In this document: in pieces, positions 1-6,034 of the stretch | Position numbering within the stretch: position 1 is the first letter of the stretch | Layout of the letters: the number at the start of each line of letters is the position of its first letter | Assembly (NCBI GenBank): GCA_905236605.1 | Contig: CAJORD010000227.1 | Coordinates: forward strand, 1 to 10,070 | Source of the DNA: an uncultured Synergistales bacterium | GTDB taxonomy: Bacteria; Synergistota; Synergistia; Synergistales; Aminobacteriaceae | Length of the DNA: 10,070 nucleotides | Direction: 5' to 3' | Notes under the pieces: generated by a model | Seen by the model: the letters and a program-made list of their open reading frames with translations, nothing else | What the model was told of the DNA's origin: nothing | Database searches by the model: none | Made by a program: the position numbers and the translations under genes

Positions 1-11
1 CATTATTCCAA

Positions 12-44
12 AAATAAAAACGAATGAGATAATATAACATTAAA
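12..44 (+). promoter_or_regulatory. possible promoter upstream of hslV
   Basis: The AT-rich stretch before hslV has -10-like hexamers TAATAT (30-35) and TATAAC (33-38). No convincing -35 box is visible at 16-18 bp. The window begins here, so hslV could instead be transcribed from further upstream as part of a longer operon. Weak call, based on base composition and the hexamers only. Confidence 0.2.
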
Positions 45-70
45 CATAAGCAATAAAATTTTTGAAAGGA

Positions 71-637
71 ATGTTTACACTGTTTCACGGAACTACTATA
101 GTGTGCGTTAGACGTGGCTCACGTGTCGCAATGGCCGGAGATGGTCAGATTACTTTAGGAACTCAAGTTGCGAAGGCTACCGCGCGAAAAGTCCGAACGT
201 TATTAAATGGAAAAATTTTGACGGGCTTCGCAGGTTCGACAGCCGACGCGATGAATTTGCTTGAAAAATTTGAGCAATGCCTCGAACAAGAGAAAGGCGA
301 CTTGATGAAAGGCGCGATAAAACTTGTTCGCGAATGGCGAACGGATAAAATTTTACGCAAACTCGAAGCCATGATGTTAGTAGCAAACACAGAAATGACT
401 TTGTTGTTAAGCGGCGCGGGAGACATTATCGAAACCGAAGGTGATGCTGCGTCAATCGGTTCTGGCGGAGGCTTTGCTCTTGCTGCTGCACGTGCTTTGC
501 TTGAAGCTACGGACATGCCGGCCGAAGACATCGCAAGACGTTCAATCGAGCTTGCGTCAGAAATTTGCATTTATACAAACAATCATATTACTGTCGAAAC
601 ACTTGGAGAGAAAAATAAACATGGAAAAAATAATTAA
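71..637 (+). CDS. hslV: HslV (ClpQ) peptidase subunit of the HslVU ATP-dependent protease
   Basis: HslV forms a double-hexamer threonine protease in the cytoplasm that degrades proteins unfolded and fed in by HslU. The 188-residue product has a short propeptide (MFTLFHG) followed by TTI, so autoprocessing would expose Thr8 as the catalytic N-terminal threonine. Lys40 (mature Lys33) and Ser131 in IGSGG (mature Ser124) are the other expected active-site residues. The AGDGQ, GFAGSTADA, EWRTDK and EICIYTN blocks are typical of the family, and the length is normal. ATG at 71 is chosen because it leaves a family-typical propeptide. The only Shine-Dalgarno-like sequence, AAAGGA (65-70), touches that ATG, and an in-frame TTG at 62 has none. 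The 3' end overlaps hslU by 17 nt. B. subtilis ClpQ works through an N-terminal Ser, whereas this protein keeps the classical Thr. Confidence 0.96.
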   Translation: MFTLFHGTTIVCVRRGSRVAMAGDGQITLGTQVAKATARKVRTLLNGKILTGFAGSTADAMNLLEKFEQCLEQEKGDLMKGAIKLVREWRTDKILRKLEAMMLVANTEMTLLLSGAGDIIETEGDAASIGSGGGFALAAARALLEATDMPAEDIARRSIELASEICIYTNNHITVETLGEKNKHGKNN

Positions 638-2039
638 TTCAGATTTAACACCCTCGAAAATCATCGAACATCTGAATCGTTATATCGTTGGTCAAGATAA
701 GGCCAAGCGCGCTGTCGCAATCGCATTACGAAATCGAATCCGCCGACGCTCTCTGCCTCCGGAAATTGCTCATGAGATTATGCCGAAAAATATTCTCATG
801 GTCGGCCCGACTGGTGTCGGAAAAACTGAAATTGCTCGACGTCTTGCGACGCTTTCTAATGCGCCGTTCGTAAAAGTCGAAGCTACAAAGTTTACAGAAG
901 TCGGCTACGTCGGTCGCGATGTCGAAACTATAATTCGCGATTTAACAGAGTTCGCCGTCTCTATGGTTCGTAAAAAAATGATCGCCGAAGTCCAAGCGCC
1001 AGCCGTCGAACATGCTGAAGAAAGACTGCTTGATGCTTTGTTGCCGCGTCGCGAGAAAAAATTTTCAATGCCTGACTTCATGAAAGTGTTTACGGATAAG
1101 GCTGCTGACGCTGAAAAAACTGAAGAGCCGGAAGAATCAAAAGAAGAAGTTGAAAAGTACAACAGAACTCGCACAAAATTTTTGAAAATGCTGCGTGATG
1201 GCAAACTCGATGACAAAGACGTTGAAATCGAAGTCAACGACAGCGGCATTACAGCTCCCGTCTTCAGTACGCCGGGCATGGACGTAATGGGAATTAATAT
1301 CAGCGAGGTTATCGGCGGCATAATGCCAAAGAAAACTAAAAAGCGTCATATGAAAGTCAAAGAAGCAATGCGAATTTTGCAGCAAGAGGAAGCCGAGAAG
1401 CTAATCGACTCCGAAGCCATGGCTAAAGAAGCGTTAGACTTGGCACAAGAAGACGGAATTGTTTTTCTTGATGAAATTGATAAAGTCGTCGTCAAAAATG
1501 GAAGTTCCAATGGTCCCGACGTCAGCCGCGAAGGAGTTCAGCGCGATTTATTGCCCATAGTCGAAGGAACTGTAGTGCAAACTCGTTACGGCCCTGTGAA
1601 AACGGATCACGTTTTATTCATAGCGGCAGGAGCTTTCAGCGGTGTCAAACCGTCCGACTTAATCCCCGAACTTCAAGGCCGCTTCCCAATTCGTGTCGAG
1701 CTTGAGCCATTAAGCTGGGAAAATCTTCAGCAGATTCTCACAGAACCAGAAAACAGTCTTATACGTCAGTACGAGGCTTTAATTTCGACGGAAGGAACAA
1801 AACTTTCTTTCACGAAAGAAGCAACTGAAGAGATAGCGCGGCTATCTCACAAGATGAACTCCGAAATGGAAGACATTGGCGCGCGTCGTTTGCATACTAT
1901 GATGGAACAGTTGCTCGAAGAAATTAGTTTCAGTGTCAGCGACATGGACAAAGAAGAAATCGAAATTACGGCCGACATGGTGAAAGAAAAATTAAGCAGC
2001 CTTGTCGAAAATCGCGACATTAGGCGATATCTTCTCTAG
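621..2039 (+). CDS. hslU: HslU (ClpY) AAA+ unfoldase subunit of HslVU protease
   Basis: HslU is the hexameric ATPase that recognises, unfolds and translocates substrates into HslV. The 472-residue protein shows, in order: an N-terminal segment with YIVGQDKAKRAVAIALRNR (21-39), Walker A GPTGVGKT (62-69), the pore loop GYVG (95-98), an intermediate (I) domain at about 110-243 with an acidic/lysine-rich stretch around 160-185, Walker B VFLDEID (281-287), the arginine-finger region GRFPIR (353-358), and sensor 2 GARRL (420-424). The C-terminus RDIRRYLL ends in hydrophobic residues, as expected for the tail that docks into HslV. It is somewhat longer than the E. coli protein (443 aa) and close to Bacillus ClpY. 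The ATG at 621 lies inside the end of hslV, with GGAG at 605-608 as ribosome binding site, suggesting translational coupling. An upstream in-frame extension to 441 would overlap conserved hslV coding sequence and is not used. Confidence 0.97.
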   Translation: MEKIINSDLTPSKIIEHLNRYIVGQDKAKRAVAIALRNRIRRRSLPPEIAHEIMPKNILMVGPTGVGKTEIARRLATLSNAPFVKVEATKFTEVGYVGRDVETIIRDLTEFAVSMVRKKMIAEVQAPAVEHAEERLLDALLPRREKKFSMPDFMKVFTDKAADAEKTEEPEESKEEVEKYNRTRTKFLKMLRDGKLDDKDVEIEVNDSGITAPVFSTPGMDVMGINISEVIGGIMPKKTKKRHMKVKEAMRILQQEEAEKLIDSEAMAKEALDLAQEDGIVFLDEIDKVVVKNGSSNGPDVSREGVQRDLLPIVEGTVVQTRYGPVKTDHVLFIAAGAFSGVKPSDLIPELQGRFPIRVELEPLSWENLQQILTEPENSLIRQYEALISTEGTKLSFTKEATEEIARLSHKMNSEMEDIGARRLHTMMEQLLEEISFSVSDMDKEEIEITADMVKEKLSSLVENRDIRRYLL

Positions 2040-2061
2040 CGTTGGGAGGTTTTGAATAATC

Positions 2062-2880
2062 ATGGCTAAAATTTCATTGCGTTCAAAACGAAATTCCGCA
2101 ACTGATGACGCACTAAACGCCCTACTTGAAAAAACTAGACTCGTGGGGCGCGCGTTTCAGGCCAAGCGCGAAGGCGAGCCGCTGGATTACACAAAACTTT
2201 CTAAAATGCTCTCGGAGTTTTCTACAGCGAACGTCTATATCGTGGACAAGGCCGGAATTTTGCTCGGCTATTCGTGGTTGCCGGAATATAAATCAAAAGC
2301 TCTTTCTGACAGTTTCAAAGATGGTGTTATGCCTGACGAGTTTGTGATTAGAATGAACAGGTGCCGCGATTCTGAAATTCATGATGAAGACGCGTTTCTG
2401 TTCGATGACGATTACGAAGGCGAGCCGCCGGAAAAACATTTAATGTATGTTCCGATAATCGGAGCCAGCGCCGAACGACTTGGAACTATAATGCTAGTTC
2501 GATTTCACGCGCCGTTTCTCGTTGAAGACGTTTTACTAGCTGAATATCTTGGCTTAATTGCCGGGATTCAAATTTTGAACGAGCGCGCAAAAACTCTCGA
2601 AGATAACGCGCGGAACCGTTTAAGCGTTCAAATGGCAATTCGGGCTTTGTCATATTCAGAGCTTGAAAGTATGAGGCACATCATCGCGGAGCTGAACGGC
2701 CTCGAAGGGATCGCGATTGCCTCAAGAGTTGCTGACCGCGTAGGAGTTACTCGAAGTGTAATTGTGAACGCGTTGCGAAAACTTGAAAGCGCGGGCTTGA
2801 TTGAAAGTCGAAGCCTCGGAATGAAAGGGACGTATATAAAAATTTTGAGTCCGTTGTTGCTTGAAAATCTTTTAAACTAA
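2062..2880 (+). CDS. codY: CodY, GTP/branched-chain amino acid-responsive global transcriptional regulator
   Basis: CodY is a dimeric DNA-binding regulator of low-GC Gram-positive bacteria that represses nutrient-scavenging genes when GTP and branched-chain amino acids are plentiful. The 272-residue protein has a GAF-type effector domain (about 20-170; IVDKAGILLGYS near 60-71 and VPIIGASAERLGTIML near 130-145), a linker helix, and a winged helix (about 217-262). The recognition segment VGVTRSVIVNALRKLESAG (227-245) and the wing SLGMKGTYIK (251-260) match the near-invariant CodY signature. LLEKTRLVG (21-29) aligns with the start of B. subtilis CodY (LLQKTR), so this protein has about 18-20 extra basic N-terminal residues. 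The start is supported by GGGAGG (2044-2049). It follows hslU by 22 nt in the same operon, as in other Firmicutes. The effector pocket region (72-125) is divergent, so ligand identity cannot be read from sequence. Confidence 0.96.
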   Translation: MAKISLRSKRNSATDDALNALLEKTRLVGRAFQAKREGEPLDYTKLSKMLSEFSTANVYIVDKAGILLGYSWLPEYKSKALSDSFKDGVMPDEFVIRMNRCRDSEIHDEDAFLFDDDYEGEPPEKHLMYVPIIGASAERLGTIMLVRFHAPFLVEDVLLAEYLGLIAGIQILNERAKTLEDNARNRLSVQMAIRALSYSELESMRHIIAELNGLEGIAIASRVADRVGVTRSVIVNALRKLESAGLIESRSLGMKGTYIKILSPLLLENLLN

Positions 2881-2900
2881 AGACAAGAAAAAAATTTGAA

Positions 2901-2932
2901 GCAGCTCTCGAAAAATCGGGGGCTGCTTTTTT
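2901..2932 (+). terminator. intrinsic terminator of the hslV-hslU-codY operon
   Basis: A 10-bp stem pairs 2901-2910 (GCAGCTCTCG) with 2917-2926 (CGGGGGCTGC, with G-T wobbles) around a 6-nt loop, followed directly by six T residues. It lies 20 nt after the codY stop. An A-run at 2888-2894 gives a weaker U-tract on the opposite strand, so it may also help stop the converging minus-strand transcript. Confidence 0.9.
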
Positions 2933-2954
2933 AATTCTAATTTTTAATTTCTAA
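2927..2954 (-). repeat. degenerate 7-bp tandem repeat at the 3' end of the orphan gene
   Basis: Read on the minus strand, this stretch divides into four heptamers: TTAGAAA, TTAAAAA, TTAGAAT, TAAAAAA. It includes the last codons and stop of the 1012-residue gene and runs into the T-tract of the codY terminator. Similar heptamer arrays occur at 6006-6026 and 6830-6864. AT-rich chance similarity is possible, and this copy is the least convincing of the three. Confidence 0.4.
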
Positions 2955-5900
2955 CTGTGTTAGCTAAACATTCGCTTAGCTCCGTGCAGATCGCTTTGAC
3001 TTCTTCAATGTCTTCTTTCTTGACGTACTCGGGGTGAGCATGAAACACAGGATTACGAACCCATTGAAGCTTATCGAATCGTTCCTTCCAATATGACAGA
3101 AACGGCTTGTTATCAAAATATTGCGCGAAGTGTATCCAATATTGTCCCATGATTTTCCCAAGGACGTTAATCGGCAGAATATCCAGAAGCCCGGCGTCAG
3201 GATTATATTTTCTGCGCGTCTTAGCAAGCGCGTTTTTGTATTCTTCGGTGTCAAGGATTGGCGTCGCGTGTTTTAAAGCCATATCTAAATTTTCCATCGA
3301 CGTTCGCAATATCGTTTGAAGCTCCTTCTTCATAAGGCGAATCAACGCCGACTGCACGCTCAAAATCCTGAAAATCTCCGGCGAAAGTTTAACTTCAGGG
3401 TCAAGAATAAAAATATCTTTTCGCTTTGCGTACTCGTTAACGGCCTTTTGAAATCCTTGTTGAAGCTCCGGGAATATATCGCCGTCCTTGTAGCTTATGC
3501 CAAGTCGTTCGATTAAGTGAGACGCGTATTCAAGATTATTAAGAAGCGAGCGCAAAGTCGAATATAAAATCGCGGGTTCTGTAACGTAGGCGAGCGCAAG
3601 CAATCCGTCAAAAAATTTCCCGAAGTCGTTGCACTCAAGCAAACTTGTGCCAGCTAATGAAATATCTTGCGGCGACCATTTGCCCGAATTAACATGAAAG
3701 CGCAAGCCGTTCACAAAGTACGAATAAATATAAATCTTCAGCCACGTGTTATCAGAATCGATCCGTCGCGCCGTCTGAATTTCGTCTGCAATCCGAAGCA
3801 GACAATAACGCCGAGCCGTTTCGTAGTTCTCATCGTTTTTCTTGGCGCCGTCAAGTTGTGCGTAAATCATATATTCAAGTCCTTTGAACGCCATAATTCT
3901 AATATTGTCTTCGTCGTCGGCTGAATATAATTTTATGTCGGCCTCGTCAGCGAGCGAGAAAAAATTATAAACATAGCGCGCAATTAAAAAACAGCGTTCG
4001 GCGCGTTCGGCGTTAGTTAGTGTGGCGTTGTCGTTGTTAAAACTGCTCACAAGTTGCAAATAATTCGTCTTGACTTCACGAAAATGGCCGCGCCTATAAA
4101 AAGTGTCGCTCAAAAATTCAGTGCTGCATTTCCCAGCAGTCCTTACGCTTAAAATTTTATCCTGCAAAAATTTCGGAAGCTCGTTGAAAGTTTCGACGCC
4201 GTTTTTAGGACGCAAAATTGTTTTTCGCTCTTGGCTGCGATCGATTCCAGAATTTCCTGACGCGTAAACTTCAAGAGGAACGTAATTACGATCTATAAGT
4301 TCGCCAACATCTGGTTCAATTTCTTCTGGCTCTTCGTTCTCGGGGAGTTCATCTTCAGGCGTAGAAAGATTCATTTTTTCGCGCGCTTTGTCAATTAGTC
4401 CGCCGTCTTGCCATGCTTTAATTTTGTCTTCAGGGAACGGCACCGCCGATTCGATATTATGAATTTGCACTTTGTCATTATCGAGAACAGAACGCGTAAA
4501 TCGAACGGGCTGACCTTCAGCCGATGGCGAATATTCAAGAAATACCATCAAGAGCGGATCCGAAATATTATTTTCGTTAAACGTGAAGAGCTGGCCGTCT
4601 TTGGTGCGAACTTTGCCGAAAGGAATTTCATCATGACGCCGATAAAAATCGATCTGTCCTTCTTCAGATAGAGCCGACTGCATGTTAATTTTTAAAACTG
4701 TATCGACATCATAATTTTTTTCACGGACTTCATAAGCCGCCGGGCCAAGAATATTATTTCCAAGTTTGAACGTAACGCGAATGCACGGGTGCATTTTTTT
4801 GCCGATTAATAATTTTCGTCGAAGCTCTTTATCTTGAATTTGATTGAAGTGAACAAAAATTGAATTTTCGCTATTTAATTGCACGCCGTATTTTCGCAAG
4901 ATAGGACATTTTATAAAGCCATAAAGTTTATCGCGATTAGGATTGAAAAAATCAAAGTCGCCTTCAAAACGCTGCGTCGTCCAATCAATTTTTGGTGAAG
5001 ACTCTTCGGGCTTCAAAGTATTTTCTTTGCTCGTGATTTTCAAAGCGTCGGCTATGATTTTGTCGTCAGTCGGGCGCGTCTTGAGCCACTTACGAAGCGA
5101 TTCAATATTTTCTTCATTAAATAAAATTTCTTTATTTGCCCAGCCGTTGAAGCCTAAAACTTGAGACGCAAGCGCAGCAACGTGATTAAATTCGCTCTCG
5201 CTAGTTTCTTTAATTGCATTCTCGAGAATCCAAATTAAAACCGAAGTAAGCTGCGGCGGTTCGAGTTTCAAAAGAGCGGCGAAATTTTCGGGCGTTAGTG
5301 ATTCGCTGACCGCTATACAGGCCGCCGATAAAATTTTTGAAGCTGCCGAAGCCGACGCCATATAAGCTCCATGAAAATCATGAATCCGCATATAGAGTTT
5401 CACACTCTTTTCGCTCTCACCAGTTAGATAAAGTGTAAACGCATAAATTTCAGAAGCGGCTATGCTAGTTTTGTTATTTTTCCAAAGATTATAAGCTGTC
5501 TCGACGATTTCGCGCATTCGCATTGAGTAAGGGCGATCCTCGTGAGCTTTTACAGCATATTGATATTTTGTGAGAATACTTTCAGTTACGCTTTGAATTT
5601 TATTTTGACCGGCGGGTCTGAATTTTCTCACGTAATCGGCGTTTAGCGTAAAAGTCTCTAAGGCCTCGCGCATTGCTATAAAAATTTTTTCAAGCTCGCT
5701 CTGAAATTTTATAATTTTCGCGGCCTCTTTGAGTTCTTTAACTGGCTCCGGCGTGGGCACAGGCACTTCGACAGCAGCAGGCGCAGAAATTTTTTCTTCG
5801 ACAGCTCCGGCCACAGGTTGAAAGCCTAATATAAGTGGATAGCCCAACATGCTGCCGTTACTTAAAGTCAAGCATTGCTCATCGCAATTTACTAAAACGC

Positions 5901-5982
5901 CCGTTATAGTCCTTCGACCGTCGGGCATGAGCCATAATTCAATATTTTTCCCTAAATATTGTTGAAAACTTTTAGAATCCAA
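2944..5982 (-). CDS. uncharacterised multidomain protein: Sm-like N-terminus, cold-shock (CSD) domains and C-terminal HEPN-like domain
   Basis: I do not recognise this 1012-residue protein as a named family. Visible parts, in order: residues 8-57 form a small beta-rich segment with an Sm/Hfq-like pattern (ITGVLVNCDEQCLTLSNG); 60-84 is a Pro/Ala/Glu linker; 85-320 is helical and TPR-like; 352-420 is a cold-shock domain with YGFI (354-357), SIFVHFNQI (374-382) and GPAAYEV (413-419) aligning to the RNP1, RNP2 and GPAA-NV blocks of CspA; 453-500 looks like a second OB barrel (FGKVRTKDGQLFTF); 541-562 is acidic; 600-900 is helical; 930-1005 resembles a Swt1-type HEPN domain, with WKERFDKLQWVRNPVFH containing R976-x4-H981. 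No signal peptide or membrane segment is seen, so it is probably cytoplasmic. The inferred role is an RNA-binding protein, possibly an RNase. It starts 52 nt after purL on the same strand, with a TTG start. Confidence 0.85.
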   Translation of the reverse strand: MDSKSFQQYLGKNIELWLMPDGRRTITGVLVNCDEQCLTLSNGSMLGYPLILGFQPVAGAVEEKISAPAAVEVPVPTPEPVKELKEAAKIIKFQSELEKIFIAMREALETFTLNADYVRKFRPAGQNKIQSVTESILTKYQYAVKAHEDRPYSMRMREIVETAYNLWKNNKTSIAASEIYAFTLYLTGESEKSVKLYMRIHDFHGAYMASASAASKILSAACIAVSESLTPENFAALLKLEPPQLTSVLIWILENAIKETSESEFNHVAALASQVLGFNGWANKEILFNEENIESLRKWLKTRPTDDKIIADALKITSKENTLKPEESSPKIDWTTQRFEGDFDFFNPNRDKLYGFIKCPILRKYGVQLNSENSIFVHFNQIQDKELRRKLLIGKKMHPCIRVTFKLGNNILGPAAYEVREKNYDVDTVLKINMQSALSEEGQIDFYRRHDEIPFGKVRTKDGQLFTFNENNISDPLLMVFLEYSPSAEGQPVRFTRSVLDNDKVQIHNIESAVPFPEDKIKAWQDGGLIDKAREKMNLSTPEDELPENEEPEEIEPDVGELIDRNYVPLEVYASGNSGIDRSQERKTILRPKNGVETFNELPKFLQDKILSVRTAGKCSTEFLSDTFYRRGHFREVKTNYLQLVSSFNNDNATLTNAERAERCFLIARYVYNFFSLADEADIKLYSADDEDNIRIMAFKGLEYMIYAQLDGAKKNDENYETARRYCLLRIADEIQTARRIDSDNTWLKIYIYSYFVNGLRFHVNSGKWSPQDISLAGTSLLECNDFGKFFDGLLALAYVTEPAILYSTLRSLLNNLEYASHLIERLGISYKDGDIFPELQQGFQKAVNEYAKRKDIFILDPEVKLSPEIFRILSVQSALIRLMKKELQTILRTSMENLDMALKHATPILDTEEYKNALAKTRRKYNPDAGLLDILPINVLGKIMGQYWIHFAQYFDNKPFLSYWKERFDKLQWVRNPVFHAHPEYVKKEDIEEVKAICTELSECLANTVRN

Positions 5983-5991
5983 AATTTAACA

Positions 5992-5998
5992 CTCCTTT
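5992..5998 (-). promoter_or_regulatory. ribosome binding site fixing a TTG start for the orphan gene
   Basis: On the minus strand, AAAGGAG lies 9 nt upstream of the TTG at 5982-5980. No ATG or GTG competes at a suitable distance. The strong Shine-Dalgarno match supports TTG as the real start of the 1012-residue protein. Confidence 0.8.
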
Positions 5999-6005
5999 AA
6001 TTAAA

Positions 6006-6026
6006 TAGGAATTAGGAGTTAGGAAA
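6006..6026 (+). repeat. 7-bp tandem repeat between purL and the orphan gene
   Basis: Three consecutive heptamers, TAGGAAT TAGGAGT TAGGAAA, fill much of the 52-nt gap between the purL stop and the next gene. The same period and a related consensus appear at 6830-6864 inside purL and, more degenerate, at 2927-2954. Function unknown; a dispersed simple repeat is the plainest reading. Confidence 0.6.
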
Positions 6027-6034
6027 TTTGAGGT

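Noticed and set aside
441..620. In-frame upstream extension of hslU to 441
   Set aside because: It would lie over conserved hslV coding sequence in another frame, and HslU proteins begin near the ATG at 621, which has its own ribosome binding site.
163..1385. Minus-strand open frames opposite hslV and hslU
   Set aside because: They are antisense to strongly conserved genes, have no ribosome binding sites or recognisable sequence, and are explained by codon bias.
5200..5720. Defined TPR motifs in residues 85-260
   Set aside because: The region is clearly helical with TPR-like features, but I could not place canonical 34-residue repeats, so it is described only as TPR-like.
2944..5982. Orphan protein as half of a classical HEPN/MNT toxin-antitoxin pair
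   Set aside because: No nucleotidyltransferase or small antitoxin gene is adjacent, and the protein is far larger than HEPN toxins of that class.
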